Positions 25,283-36,769 of a DNA stretch of 64,000 nucleotides are shown here, one piece after another. The notes beneath the pieces are model-generated. The model made no database searches and was not told the origin of the DNA. It saw only the letters and a program-made list of their open reading frames with translations. The stretch comes from Protula sp. h YS-2021 (lineage: Eukaryota; Annelida; Polychaeta; Sabellida; Serpulidae). The stretch is taken from contig OX457024.1 of NCBI GenBank assembly GCA_949752745.1, forward strand, positions 55,492,510 through 55,556,509, written 5' to 3'. Position numbers and translations under genes: made by a program. Within the stretch, counting starts at the first letter, position 1. Each line of letters begins with the position of its first letter.

Positions 25283-26086
25283 TAGACTGGCCAGTGTTTT
25301 TGTTAAAACAAAAACGGATATGTCTCCGCCCCCAATCAGTCACGTGGAAAAAAATTCCTTGCTTCAAAGTAAAACATTGGCGAGTCGAAAAAAATTTACA
25401 AATCGCAAAAAATACATTTTTAACGGAAATCAAGAAAAACTTCGCAGTAAACATTTGCACTATATGTGGGTTCTCCTTTCCACGTTTCAGCCTAATCCAA
25501 CAAACTGTTTCGGAGATATCGCCACAATATGGCAAAAAAACTGAAAACTCAAAAATTTAAAAAATCGCCAAAAATACATTCCAAAGGAAATGAAGAAAAA
25601 CTTCGCAGTAAACATTTGCACTACATGTGGGTTCTTCTTGCTACGTTTCAGCCTAATCCAACAAACTGTTTCGGAGATGTCGCAACAATGTGCACAAAAA
25701 TGAAAAATTTAAAAAATCGCCAAAAATACATTTCAAAGGAAATGAAGAAAAACTTTGCAGTATACATTTGAGCTATATGTGTGTTCTTCTTGCGACGTCT
25801 GAGCCTTATGCAACGAACTGTTTTGGATATATAGCATGCCAAAGTGAAAAAAATGCACGAAAACCCCCTTATGTTCAAAAATTTGCCAAAAATAGAATTT
25901 TTGAAAGAACGAAAAATAAAATAACATCTAGACATGTACCCCAATATGTATGCATGTTTTGAGAAAAATCGACTCATTAATTTCATAAGAACTCACTGCG
26001 GACAGGCGGACGGACGGATGGCTCGACGGACGAACAATCCAAATCCTATATCCCTTCGCCAACAAAGTTGGGCGAGGGGATAATAA
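25283..26086 (+). mobile_element. F4 composite element, relative of F2
   Basis: It starts TAGACTGGCCAGTGT with the hairpin GTTTTTGTTAAAACAAAAAC. Three to four ~150-bp cores follow (AACTTCGCAGTAAACATTTG, CCTAATCCAACAAACTG). Then come a GGACGGACGGATGG stretch (26,008) and a terminal hairpin TATCCCTTCGCC/GGGCGAGGGGATA followed by ATAAAT. The 5' part matches F2 but the terminal hairpin differs. Confidence 0.6.
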
Positions 26087-26370
26087 ATATCTCCATAAAT
26101 AATGAACGCATTTGTCATTTTCTAGTGTCAATTTGTAGAATACATCGTGACCGTTCCTATGGTGTAATTTTTGTGTTCCACTGTTTTAGTTTTCTTAACT
26201 TTTGGGCGCCTTAAAAATTTTGTGTTAAAACACAAACTGTACACCTAAATTTCAGGTAGTGAAATTAAAAGTAATGATATTCAAAACCAACTGGACCTTT
26301 TTCGCTTAAGAGGAACGAAAATTACACTTCGGGGTGACAAAAAAATACGATTTTGAACTCTTATCCTCTT
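26087..26370. other. No recognisable feature
   Basis: AT-rich intronic sequence. I see no exon or element boundary. Confidence 0.4.
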
Positions 26371-26790
26371 AGATGTCGTCTTTTAGGGCCCAAAGGGTCG
26401 AAAATAAGCTCAAAATCTTTCTATATCTAACCGTTTTCAACATAATGGTCAACTTCAGGTTTTTGACTTTGACCATGGCCGAGGAGGTCAAGGTTTCCGA
26501 TGTATTTCTTACATATCATGTTTTTAGGGCCAAAAGGTCGAAAGTAAGCTCAGAATCGCTCTATCTCTACCCGTTTTCGAGATAATGGCCCACTTCCGGT
26601 TTTTTACTTTGACCGTGGCTAGGAGTTCAAGGTCACCAAGGTACCTCTTACATATCGTCTTTTAGGCCCAAAGGGTCGAAAATAAGCTTACAATCGCTCT
26701 ATCTCTAACCGTTTTCGAGATAATGGCCCACTTCCGGTTTTTGACTTGACCATGGCCGAGGATGTCAATCGTTCTCTAAGGTCATGGTTA
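26371..26790. repeat. ~140-bp tandem repeat, three copies
   Basis: Copies are marked by TAGGGCCCAAAGGGTCGAAA-like sequence at 26,384, 26,525 and 26,664. Each continues with TCTCTAACCGTTTTCGAGAT and CCACTTCCGGTTTTTGAC. No terminal hairpin was identified. Confidence 0.8.
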
Positions 26791-27469
26791 AAAAAATGCA
26801 GATTTAATCACCCTCTATCAGTGAGCCAAATTTCATCACTCTTTAGCAATTTGGAAAAACCCAAACGCTGCAGCCAACTTAAACTTGCACACGCAAGAAG
26901 GTGAGACAAGGAAATGAATTTTCACTGTCAAGAAAAAAAGCATCAATGGCTGCCCACACAAATTCATATAAGCCTTGACCAAGTTAAAGACTTGTCAAGT
27001 TTTAAAAAACAGAACAAAAAAACAAAACTTAAAATTGCGCACGCATGCTGAGATGGCTTTCATTGAGAGTTGGGCGATCAATACAGTGAGGCTGATATCA
27101 TGCCAATTTAAACTCGCAGCTTCTTGTCGCCTGTTTCGCAAATTTGTTTTGTCGTTTTATAAATTGGAAAAATTAAGCGAATTAAAAAAAAAAATTACAG
27201 GAGGATCAACTGGACATACTGAAGTTTATCATATCCAAATTTCATCTTTCTAGCCCTAATGACCTCTGACTAGTTCCACGGACAAACTCGAAAAAATGGG
27301 AAAAAAACATGCCACAACTGCGGCTAAAATTTTCGTACAAATTCAATACACTAGGGGATTTTGGCAAATCCCAAAGTGTAATAATGCCATGTTGTTAAGC
27401 GTCTCATGGTCGTTCTGAAAACATAACTTTTTAAATCATATGTGACCGGAAACATATATTTTCAGCCAG
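26791..27469. other. No recognisable feature
   Basis: AT-rich sequence without a supported exon. Short reading frames lack splice signals and family motifs. Confidence 0.4.
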
Positions 27470-27630
27470 GTATTTTCTGATTGGTTTACTACATTTAGAC
27501 GCAACGTTGTGATTGGTCAATTTTGTGGTGGCGCCGCTGCCACCCGCCAGCGACTATATTAAGGGACGCCGACTTTGCACCACGGACTAACGAACTGAAT
27601 ACAAATAAGGATACATTTGATGCTCTTATA
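27470..27630 (+). promoter_or_regulatory. Promoter-like segment with two CCAAT boxes and a TATA-like box
   Basis: GATTGGTTT and GATTGGTCA (inverted CCAAT boxes, about 30 bp apart) precede a GC-rich patch GGTGGCGCCGCTGCCACC and CTATATTAAGGGACG. The spacing is that of a polymerase II core promoter, but no coding exon follows. It may be a remnant of a retroelement or of a compact gene. Weakly supported. Confidence 0.25.
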
Positions 27631-27714
27631 ACATTTATTACGGAATCGCTCCATCTCTAAGTCACAAGACACTTCAGGCGTCAAACCCATATAAAAGCAC
27701 AATTAACCATATTG

Positions 27715-28303
27715 TGACAATGCGTGGTGCGCTTTTAGGACCAGTGTGCATATTTATTTAACCTGCGTCCAAGCATGGCTTGCATTTCGACCCATGCGCA
27801 TGTTTATTTAAGTTTCGCCTATGCACGGTTCGCATTTCGAACCAACACGCAAGTTTATTTAACTTGAGTTGATGCACTGTTCGCATTTCGGACCAGTGCG
27901 CATATTAACTTAACTTGCGTTGATGCGTGTTTATTAAAAAAATCCGAATAAAATTCAAAAAAATTTCAATTCACTCAAAAAAGCACAAGCCGTATGCACG
28001 ACCCCCTAGAGATAGCTCATACGAAAAAATACATGACATCTGATAAAAGCTGTAGGAGGAAATGCATTTTGAAGTTTTTTCTTCAAAAATTCCCCGCAAA
28101 ATTTCCTGATCAACTCAAAAAGCACAAGCCGTATGCACGACGCCTTTGGGGTGCCTCATAACAAAAATAAATGACATCAGATCAGAACTGTAGGAGGAGA
28201 TGCATATTAAAACAGAGGTTTACTAAATAAACAACTAACTAACGGGCGGCGTCTGAAAACCGATGGGTATATCATAGCTTAAACCGTAAGCTGGGCTAAA
28301 ATA
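27715..28303 (+). mobile_element. F1 composite element, 5'-truncated copy
   Basis: Four 51-bp-type units, two cores with AAAGCACAAGCCGTATGCAC, the junction GTTTACTAAATAAACAAC, only two to three AACT units, and the degraded 3' tail ending CCGTAAGCTGGGCTAA. The left stem of the hairpin is eroded. Confidence 0.75.
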
Positions 28304-28900
28304 TATATTTTTGAGAAGTCGTATTTTTGACAATTTTTGGTCGATTTCAAATATAGTACGACACTGCATATCTACAATATATATATTTTCACTGCACAAA
28401 ATCTCAGAACGCTGGATCGACTAGTTTCGCAGAACTCGTCTGGACAAACTCCATCTCCGTGCAAACAAGTTTACATAAAAATATACACTTTTGACAAGTC
28501 GTATTTTTTTTTACAATTTTTCGCCGATTTCAAAAGTAACGCGATGTTGCACATGTACAATATATATATTTTCACTGCATAAAATTTCAAAACGCTGGAT
28601 GGAATAGTTTTGCAGAACTCGTCTGGACAAAATCTCCGTGCTAACAAACTTCATGAAAAACAGCCATTTTTAACAAGTCGTTTTTTTTGAGAATTTTTGG
28701 CCGATTTCAAAGATAATACTACGTTGCACACCTTCAATATACGTTCTAGTCGTATGCCACAGGAAAAAGCTATACGACAGATACTTTCGGAGACATAGCC
28801 GGGACACAAGGGCGCACGAAAGCGGACGGACAGACGGACAGGCTGAAACCTATATCCCCTCGTTACACGGAGGGGGGGGGGGGGGGGATACAAATTACTC
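28304..28900 (+). mobile_element. F5 composite element: three ~180-bp cores, GGAC run, hairpin
   Basis: Cores share GACAATTTTTGGTCGATTTC-like, ATATATATATTTTCACTGCA and AACTCGTCTGGACAAA. They are followed by AGCGGACGGACAGACGGAC (28,822) and the terminal hairpin TATCCCCTCG/CGGAGGGG, here with an expanded G-run, then ATACAAAT. Confidence 0.6.
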
Positions 28901-29190
28901 GGGGAGTAACCTGTCAAATTTCAAAACAATCAGACCATGCTGGAAGAGTTTGGAAAATTGTTTACACACACATTACAGACAAGGCATACCTCAAAAGCTA
29001 TGGGTACAGCCCACCGTCCAAAGACGGCTGGGACATAAACGCAATAAAAAGGCCGCGATAATTCTTTTCACTATTATGCTTTTACACGTTAATCAAATAA
29101 ACTATGTATATATTGGGAAATATTTACATTTGGAGTCTGACTGCAAAAATTCTTTTCACAAATATTTCTAATTTTCTCACAAATACTTAC
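28901..29190. other. CSK intron adjacent to the linker exon
   Basis: No repeat or exon is recognised apart from the donor of the linker exon at its right edge. Confidence 0.4.
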
Positions 29191-29362
29191 ATCCGAATTC
29201 GCCTTTTCCAAGTGGAACGCCAATTTTAAGATCTTTCTCTTTAATTGTCCAGCCTTGGTCCTGGAATAACTTTCGGTCAACGGCCACTTCGAAATGGCCA
29301 TCGGTTTTATTTAAAGGGCGTAGCAATCTTGTGCAGAGTCCATCCGCATCACTTTCATAATG
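29191..29362 (-). CDS. CSK: CSK exon: SH2-kinase linker and start of the glycine-rich loop
   Basis: The 172-nt exon encodes HYESDADGLCTRLLRPL, a 24-residue linker, then LFQDQGWTIKEKDLKIGVPL and GKGEFG. HYxxDADGLCTRL is the hallmark segment that follows the SH2 domain in CSK, and GKGEFG is the nucleotide-binding loop. The acceptor is TATCTCGCAG and the donor is GTAAGT. It begins in phase 0, matching the phase-0 end of both SH2 exons, and ends one base into a Ser codon completed by the next exon at 22,575. The lack of an activation-segment tyrosine kinase signature here is expected, as that region is further downstream. Confidence 0.94.
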
Positions 29363-29688
29363 CTGCGAGATAAAAAGTAATACCGATGCCAGTGAAACTT
29401 ATATAAATTTTAGCGTGAATTCGTTCATACCATTTGCAACGCATCGTTTTTTTGTTTTTTTTTTTTTTGTTTTGTTTTGTTTTTTTTTGTTTTTTGTTTT
29501 TTTTTATTTCCTTTTTTTTTTTTTTTTTTTTTTTTGCCTTGTTAAAATTGAGGAAAAATTCATAGTTGTAAATTTGGTTTTGTTCTTCGGCGTTAAGCGA
29601 ACAACAGTGTAATTGGGGCTTCGGGGGCTTTGTTAGCCCCCCCCCCCCCCCCCCACCTCCCCCCACCAACCAAATAAAAACTACAGAA
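29363..29688. other. CSK intron with poly-T and poly-C tracts
   Basis: T-rich homopolymers at 29,446-29,535 and a C-run at 29,638-29,654. Poly-Lys or poly-Phe reading frames here are by-products. Confidence 0.7.
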
Positions 29689-30515
29689 GTGTGCATAGCC
29701 CACATATTCCTCACAGGCCCCAATCAGTTAAACACGGCCATCAATAGCCAATCAAGAGCTGAAATTTTCCAAGTCCAGTTGGTGCATTTTCCTTGGACGA
29801 ACCTGGCCCATTTACAATACCGATCTGTGTCTTGTTCGCACAGAAGCTATATACAAAGTTTCATTAAAATCCCTGCAGCTGTTCTTGAGATATCGTGTTA
29901 ACAAACTCATTCCGATGCTGAATAATATCCAGGATTTGGTAAATTTCAAAGTCCATTACGTAAATTTTTCTTGGGTCAACCTAACCCATTTACAATACCG
30001 ATCCTTGTTAGTGCGCATAGAAGCTACATACCAAGTTTCATTAAAATGTCCGCCGTTGTTCCTGAGATATCGTGTTAACAAACCCATTCCGATGCTGAAT
30101 AACTTCCAGGATTTGGTAAATTTCAAAGTCTATTTGGTTCATTTTCCTTGGGCCAACCTAACACATTGACAATACCGATCCTTGTTAGTGCTTATAGAAG
30201 CTACACACCAATTTTCATTAAAATCCTTGCAGTTGTTCTTTAGATATCGTGTTAACAAGCTCACACAATAGTCAATCAAGCGCTGAAATTTTCTAAGTCA
30301 AGTTGGTCCATTTTCCTTGGACGAACCTGGCCCATTCACAATACCGATCTGTGTTTGCTCCCATAGAAGCCATATATGTAGTTTCAGTAAAATCCTTGCA
30401 GCACTTTTTAAGTTATCGTGTTAACAAGCTCTTGATGAAAGACCGACAGACCGACCGACAGACCGACACGCGGTCGATCGCATGTATTCCTCCCGTGGGG
30501 AATAAATTATTCCAT
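29689..30515 (+). mobile_element. F6 composite element: four ~177-bp cores, GACC/GACA run, hairpin
   Basis: Cores share TTTTCCTTGGACGAACCTGG, ACAATACCGATC and GAGATATCGTGTTAACAA. Then come GACCGACAGACCGACCGACA (30,440) and the hairpin ATTCCTCCCGTGGGGAAT followed by AAATTA. TATTCCTC near the 5' end (29,703) weakly mirrors the 3' GGGGAATA. Confidence 0.6.
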
Positions 30516-30719
30516 CTGAACTAGATGCTGTCAGAGAGCAGCAATATCCCCCGTGAAACCCTAAATATTACCCCTATGCAATATCTAAGCTAATGGATTA
30601 CCATTGACAGGAAACTGGACACCCTGGACACTGAACGACAAATCAACAATACTACAAACTGTCTTTGAACAGATATAACCCGAATCTATTTTTTATTAAT
30701 CTAATGTAATCTAATCTAA

Positions 30720-31365
30720 TCCACGAAGTCCACTCCGTTTGCATATATGTCGATTTATGACGATTTTTAAAAGCCTGTCATTTTGTCAATTTTGCTTCGA
30801 TCAAACTGAAACCTTGACGTTGCACATCTTTATACCCTATATGTTGCCTATATGAAATATGAAAGCTGAATTATGCTTCGTTGATATAGAAGTGGTGTCC
30901 ACAAAGTCCTATACATGTGCACATATGTCTATTTTCGACGATTTTCAAAAGCCTGTCAATTTGTCAATTTTGCTTCGATCAAACTGAAACTTTAACGTTG
31001 CACATCTTTATACCCTATATTTTGCCTATATGAAATATGAAAGCTGAATTATGCTTCGTTGATATAGAAGTGGTGTCCACAAAGTCCTATACATGTGCAC
31101 ATATGTCTATTTTCGACGATTTTCAAAAGCCTGTCAATTTGTCAATTTTGCTTCGATCAAACTGAAACCTTGACGTTGCACATCTTTATACCCTATATTT
31201 TGCCTGTATGAAATATGAAAGCTGAATTATGCTTCGTTGATATAGAAGTGGTGTCCACAAAGTCCTTAGCTTGAAGAGGGGACGGACGGACGGACAGACG
31301 GACAGACAGACAGACAGACGGACAGAGTGAAAACTATATCCGTCCGGTTCCCGGCGGATAATGAA
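30720..31365 (+). mobile_element. F7 composite element: three ~177-bp cores, GGAC/AGAC run, hairpin
   Basis: The second and third cores are almost identical (GTCTATTTTCGACGATTTTC, CTTCGATCAAACTGAAAC, GAAGTGGTGTCCACAAAGTC). The run at 31,278-31,325 is GGAC/AGAC tetranucleotides. The terminal hairpin is TATCCGTCCGG/CCGGCGGATA, then ATGA. Confidence 0.65.
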
Positions 31366-31700
31366 GAAAAACTTCGCACTATACATTTACACTATATGTG
31401 TGTTCTTCTTGCGACATCTGAGCCTTATCCAACGATCTGTTTTGGAGATATAGCCTGCCAAAGTGAATAAAATGCACGAACCACCCCCACCCCCCACCCC
31501 CCCCCCCCCCCCATGTTCAAAAATTTGCCAAACATAGAATTTTTGAAGGAACGAAAAAAAAATAACACAGGCATCATCTAGACGTGTACCCCAATATATA
31601 TTATGTATGCATGTTTTGAGAAAAATCGACTCATTAATTTCATACGAACTCACTGCGGACAGACGGACGGACGGACAGACGGCTCGACAGACATATAATT
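31366..31700 (+). mobile_element. F2/F4-type composite element, truncated
   Basis: A single core (GCGACATCTGAGCCTTATCC, ACATCTAGAC-like) with C-runs at 31,478-31,512 and a GGACGGACGGACAGACGG run at 31,662. No terminal hairpin, so it is broken or overrun by the next repeat. Confidence 0.5.
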
Positions 31701-32070
31701 CCGTAGAAATTTGAAGGAAATTCCTGGGAATTTCTTAGAAAGATCCAGTGACTTTTTCCCGACATTTCGATAGAAAATCCAGAGTAATTCTATAGAAGTT
31801 CCCAGGAACTCAGGAAGAACTCGTCATAGAAATTCCGTAGAAATTTGAAGGAGATTCCTAGGAATTTCTTAGAAAGATCCAGTGACTTCTTCCCGACATT
31901 TCGATAGAAAATCCAGAGTAATTCTATGGAAATTCCCAGGAATATCTCAGGAAGAACTAATCACTTCCTCCCTTACATTTCGACAGAACATCCATAGAAA
32001 TTCGATGGAAATTCCTAGGACTTTTTTTGTGAAGAACTAATGACTTCTTCCGTGATATTTCGATAGAAAG
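31690..32070. repeat. ~120-bp tandem repeat, three copies
   Basis: Units share GTAGAAATTTGAAGGAAATTC, written in part as CTTAGAAAGATCCAGTGAC, and CATTTCGATAGAAAATCC. A diverged copy is at 32.82-32.95 kb. Confidence 0.8.
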
Positions 32071-32400
32071 ACTGTAGGAGGAGCAGCGATTTCACAGTTT
32101 TCATAAAAAGGTTGTGTTAACTGCGCGATGTTGCGTAGTATGCAACAAAACGCAATCTTTGAAAGGAAGACACCCTAAAAATCGGTTCTACTAAATGTGA
32201 TCAAAATCGCTTCAAAACTATAGGAGCTTTAGGACTTCTATGTCTTTTACAAAAAGTTTCACAATATTGCGCAAAACGCAACAGAAAGCTCACTTTGAAA
32301 GGGAGACCTCCTAAGGATTATTCCTGAAAATTTTGATCAAAATCGGTTGAAAACTGTAGGAGTAGCGATTTCTCACTTTTTTTACAAAAGTTGGTCAAAA
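32071..32400. repeat. ~130-bp tandem repeat, two to three diverged copies
   Basis: Units share TGCGCAATATTGC/ACGCAAC-like segments, GATCAAAATCG and ACTGTAGGAGTAGCGATTTC. No gene is seen. Confidence 0.55.
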
Positions 32401-33433
32401 TATGTGGTTGGGGATGTTGAGGCTGAAGGTAAGGTCAAATATTACAGACACTTTGAAATTATTTATTTACGAGTGTAGTCGTCTATCTCCTATATTTTTT
32501 TCATTGACGCACTTTTGAATCTGCCCTCCAAAATAAAATACTCTGTTATTGCTCATGATTCACGCACCTGACAATCATGCGTACTATAATTTTGAAAACA
32601 CATATGCACATGTATACCTCAAAAATCGCTCACTTACGGTACATTATAAAGTGAACAAACAAAAAAAAAAAAACACAAAGGAGAGTGAATTATACCTAAA
32701 TTATGCTTCCTTGTGTTTTGCCACACATTATGGCGGATATCAAAAACAATCATTAGAAAAAGTGAAATGATTCCTTGACAGCCACAAATGAGAAAAAAAA
32801 CAGGATATCAGTCGGTTGTTTTTCTAGGAAGTTCCTTCGAAATTTCTTGAAGTTCTCGGGAAGAAGAAATCCCTCCTTCGATGGCATTTCGATGGAATTA
32901 CCTTGACAGTTCGCAAGAAATTCTTATGAAATTCCCAAGACATTTCACTGAAGACTTCTCATTGAAGCGGGAAGAGAAACGAGCTTCCCGGTCTTCTCTA
33001 TTTTCTGCATTTTTCGCTTCGGTACCTGCGACGGTGTCCACCAACTGACCACCGGCGAAATGATAAACCAACCATTTGACCTACTGCGGAATTAGCATGG
33101 ATTAGAATAGATTTGGAGAGAGCGTGGCGCCCAGAAGGCACAGGGATTACGATGGATTTGGAGGCAGCGATTCCTTTTAGGGTAAGCTAAATGGGAGGGA
33201 TGCTCTTCGTGCTTTTGTTATGTGGTTTAAACAACAGTGATAAAAATATACATTTTCAAAACCCATGCGGTCCTGTTTAAAAAGCATCTGGCCCAAATGT
33301 CACACTTCTCACTTACAGCCGCTCTGGTCCAAATGTCGCTGGCCCAAATGCCATGGATTCTTTCCTACTGCGTTACAGGAAATACACTTAATTGTAGCTT
33401 ACTTCATTTTTTTTTTTTTTCAATACTTCTAAA
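32401..33433. other. No supported gene; scattered repeat fragments
   Basis: Mostly AT-rich with a diverged copy of the ~120-bp repeat at 32.82-32.95 kb and a T-run at 33,402. Reading frames here lack splice signals and known motifs. Confidence 0.4.
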
Positions 33434-33540
33434 ACCGACAACAGTGTTGCCACGGAGTCGTCAAGAAAAAAACGGATAAAAAAAAGGATAAAAAAGGATA
33501 AATTTGAGAAAAAAAAGTATGAAAAAAAGGATAATTCATA
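33434..33540. mobile_element. Left end of a CAGTGTTGCCAC MITE
   Basis: CAGTGTTGCCACGGAGTCGTC followed by AAAAAGGATAAA repeats matches the left end of the MITE at 11,070. No matching right end follows, so this is a fragment. Confidence 0.55.
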
Positions 33541-33601
33541 TTTTGCTGAAGATCGAGAAAACATTAATGTTAATCATATTGTATCATTTTTTTGTAATTT
33601 A

Positions 33602-33751
33602 CAAGGTTCGCGCTGGGTTCTCAGGAAAGTGAGTCAAAAAGGGAAAGTGTGACTCAGTTAGGTCCAGAAAAACTCGGTGGGTTCCGAAAAAGTGAGTCAT
33701 TTCGTAAAAAATGCCCAAAAAGTGGACAAAAAGCCCGTCAACGCGAACCCT
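33602..33751. mobile_element. 150-bp hAT-type MITE with 8-bp target duplication
   Basis: Inverted ends AAGGTTCGCG and CGCGAACCCT are flanked by GTAATTTA on the left (33,594-33,601) and GTAATTTA on the right (33,752-33,759). An 8-bp duplication with CA(A/G)GG-like termini is typical of hAT elements. The interior has GTGAGTCA-like repeats. No coding capacity. Confidence 0.7.
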
Positions 33752-33819
33752 GTAATTTATAATGCTCGTTTTCACAGCGATTAAAAAATGTTTGCATACC
33801 TGATTGTACTTTACAAATT

Positions 33820-34255
33820 AATAAAGGAATCCGGTCAAATTGTGCCGAAAGAAGAGTTTTGAAAATTGGTACTAAATATTTTTAAATGCCCCCATTTAGC
33901 CAATTTTTAGCGGATCGCCAAAAAAAGTAATTTTTTAAGACAGGCCTACCCAGAGAATAAATGTTCAAAATTGGAAAGGAATCCGATCAAAATTGTGGGA
34001 GAAGAACCACTTTGAAAATTGGCAACCGAAAAATTTTAAATGCCCCCCATTTAGTCAATTTTTGGCGGATCGCCAAAAAAAATTTTTTTTAAAGAGAGGC
34101 CTACCTGGAGAACATTCGTTTAAAATTTGAGAGGAATCCGATCAAAACTGAAGGAGAAGAAGCATTTTAAGTAAAAGTTTACACACGTACATAAAGACGA
34201 CTGATACCTATCTATTGATGTGATAAGACCAGCCGGACATGGTCGGCTGGTGTAA
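33820..34255 (+). mobile_element. Composite element: ~150-bp cores with a terminal hairpin (F13)
   Basis: Two to three cores share GGAATCCGATCAAAATTGTG, AAATGCCCCCATTTAGCC and GGCGGATCGCCAAAAAAA. Then comes a short tail with hairpin CCAGCCG ACATGG TCGGCTGG and GTAAAAA. The F1 element at 34.26 kb starts right after it. A core fragment recurs at 39.57-39.76 kb. Confidence 0.6.
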
Positions 34256-34260
34256 AAAAA

Positions 34261-36619
34261 AACAAGTTTGTCCAAGGACAAAGTCCCAGCTTACGAAAAG
34301 AAATAAGACCAATTCCAGCGTGCATAAGCAAGGGAATTTCCCTGAAAATTTGATGAGACGGCAAAAGGCTAGCTCAGTAATTAATTTAGCACCGGACCAG
34401 AACATAGACCGATAAATGCATACAAAGATTTGTTTCCCAGAAAAATTGGAAACAAATTTTTGTATCTCTGGTAGACTGGATAGTCTGCAATAGATACCTT
34501 CGAACAACGCTCGCATTTCGGATCAGTGCGCATATTTATGTAACTTGCCTCGATGCGAAGTTCTTACTCAGACAAGTGCGCATGTTCAGTCAATTTGCGT
34601 TGATGCTCGGCTCTCATTATGGAACAGTGCACATATTTATTTCACTTGCGTTGATGCGCGGTTCGCAACTCCGACCAGAACGCATGTTTATTTACCTTTT
34701 CTCGATGTGCGGTTCTTATTTCGGATCAGTGCGCATCTTTATTTACCTTGTGTTGATGTGCGGTTCTTATTTCGGACCAGTGCGCATGTTTATTTAACTT
34801 CCGTCGATGCGCGATTCTTATTTCAGCCAATGCGCATGTTTATTTTACTTGCGTTGTTGAGCGGTACTTATTTTGGACAAGTGCACAGGTTTCCTTAGTT
34901 TGCCTTGATACGCGGTTCGCATTTCGGACCAGTTTGCATGTTTATTTAACTTGCGTTGATGAGCAGTTCCAATTTCGGACCATTGCGAATGTTTATTTAA
35001 CTTGCGTTGATACGCGGTCCGAATTTCGGACCAGTGCGCATGTTTATTCAACTTGAGTTGATGAGCAGTTCCAATTTCGCATCACTGCGAATGTTTATTT
35101 AATTTGCGTTGATGCGCGGTGCTTATTTTGGACAAGTGCAAATGTTTGTTTAACTTGCGTTGGCCCGTGGTTCGCATTTCGAACACCTGCGCATGTTTAT
35201 TTAACGTGCGTCGATGCGCGGTTCTTATTTCAGGCCAATGCGCACATTTCTTTAACCTGAGCTGATGCGCGGTTCTTATTCTGGACCAGTGCACATGTTT
35301 ATTTAAGTTGCGTTGATGCGCAGTTCTTACTCTGAATAGTGCGCATGTTATTTAAGTTGCGTTAATGCGCAGTATGCATTTCGAACCAGTGCGCATGTTT
35401 ATTTAACTTGCGATGATGTACGCTGCTTATTTTGGTCGAGTGTGCTTGCTTGTTTAGCTTGTGTTGATGTGCGGTTCGCATTTCGGACCAGTGCGCATGT
35501 TTTTTTAACTTGGATTAATGCTCGGTTCCCATTTCTGACCAGTGTGTTTGTTTACTTAGCTTGCGTTGGTGAGCGCTTCGCATTTTCCACCAGTGCGCAT
35601 GTTTATTTAACTTGTGTTGATGCGTGCTTCGCATTTTGGACCAGTGCGCACATTTATTTAACTTGTGTTGATGCGCGGTACTTATTTTGGACCAAGTGCA
35701 CATGTTTATTTAACTTCCGCTGATGTGCGGTTCGCATTTCGGACCACTGCGCATGTTTATTTAATTTGCCTCGATGTGCGGTTCGCATTTCGGACCAGTG
35801 CGCATGTTTCTTTAGGCTGCGTTGATGCGCGGTTCGCATTTCAGACCACTGCGCATGTCTATTCAACTTACGTCGAAGCGTAGTTCTTTTTTTCCGACCA
35901 GTGCGCATGTTTATTTAACCTGCGTTGATGCGCGGTGCTTATTTTGGACCAGTTCGCATGTTTATTTATCTTCCGTCGATGCGCGGTTCACATTTCGGAC
36001 CAATGCGCATGTCTATTGAACTTCCACCAATGCGCAGTGCGTATTTTGGACTACTGCGCATGTTTATGTAGCTTGCGTCGATGTCCGGTTGTTAAATCTG
36101 ACTACTGCGCAAGTTCATTTACCTTGTGTTTACGCGCTGTAGGAGTCAAATTGAGTCAAATAGCACAAACCGTATGCCCAACCCACCTAATGATGCCTCG
36201 TGCAAAAAATAAATGAAATCGGATAAAAACTGTTGGAGGAAATGCATTTTGAAGTTTTTCTTCAATAATTCCCTAAAAATACAAAAATTGTCCAATCGAC
36301 TAAAAAAGCACAAGCCGTGCGCACGACCCTTTAGGGGTGCCTCATACCAAAAATAAATGACATCGGGTCAAAAATGTAGGAGGAGATACATTTTGAAATT
36401 TTTTCTTCAAAAATTCGCCAAAAATTCAAAAATCACCCGATCGACTAGAAAAGCACAAGCCGTATGTATGACCCTTTAGGGGTGCCTCACACCAAAAATA
36501 AATGACATCGGATCAAAATTGTAGGAGGAGATGTATTTTGAAACAAAGTTTACTAAATAAACAACTAACTAACGGACGCCACCCGCAAACCGATAGGAAT
36601 ACCCCAGCTTGCGTGTAAC
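34261..36619 (+). mobile_element. F1 composite element, copy with disrupted 3' hairpin
   Basis: The leader has the TTTGTCCAAGGACAAA hairpin and an intact CCCAGCTTACG at 34,285. Then come about 32 51-bp units (34.51-36.14 kb), two to three cores with AAAGCACAAGCCGTATG, two AACT units and the tail to CCCAGCTTGCGTGTAAC. There the right arm of the terminal stem is displaced by a 75-bp inverted duplication. Confidence 0.8.
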
Positions 36620-36769
36620 ATTCTGTTAAGTTAGAGTTGCATGTCCCTAGGGACCATCGATAAAGTACGTACGCACCTTTTTAGCCCAGCTTACGTAAGC
36701 TGGGCTAAAAAGGTGCGTACGTACTTCATCGATGGTCCCTAGGGACATGCAACTGAAACTTACAGAATG
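36620..36769. repeat. ~150-bp palindrome centred on the F1 terminal hairpin
   Basis: 36,635-36,694 and 36,695-36,754 are 60-bp arms without a spacer, with a single mismatch. Similarity continues imperfectly outward to 36,620 and 36,768. The centre is CCAGCTTAC|GTAAGCTGG, the F1 terminal stem, followed by GGCTAAAAAGG and the MITE-derived flank containing GGTCCCTAGGGACATGCAAC. The left arm is thus an inverted copy of the element's right end plus about 60 bp of downstream flank. Confidence 0.95.
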
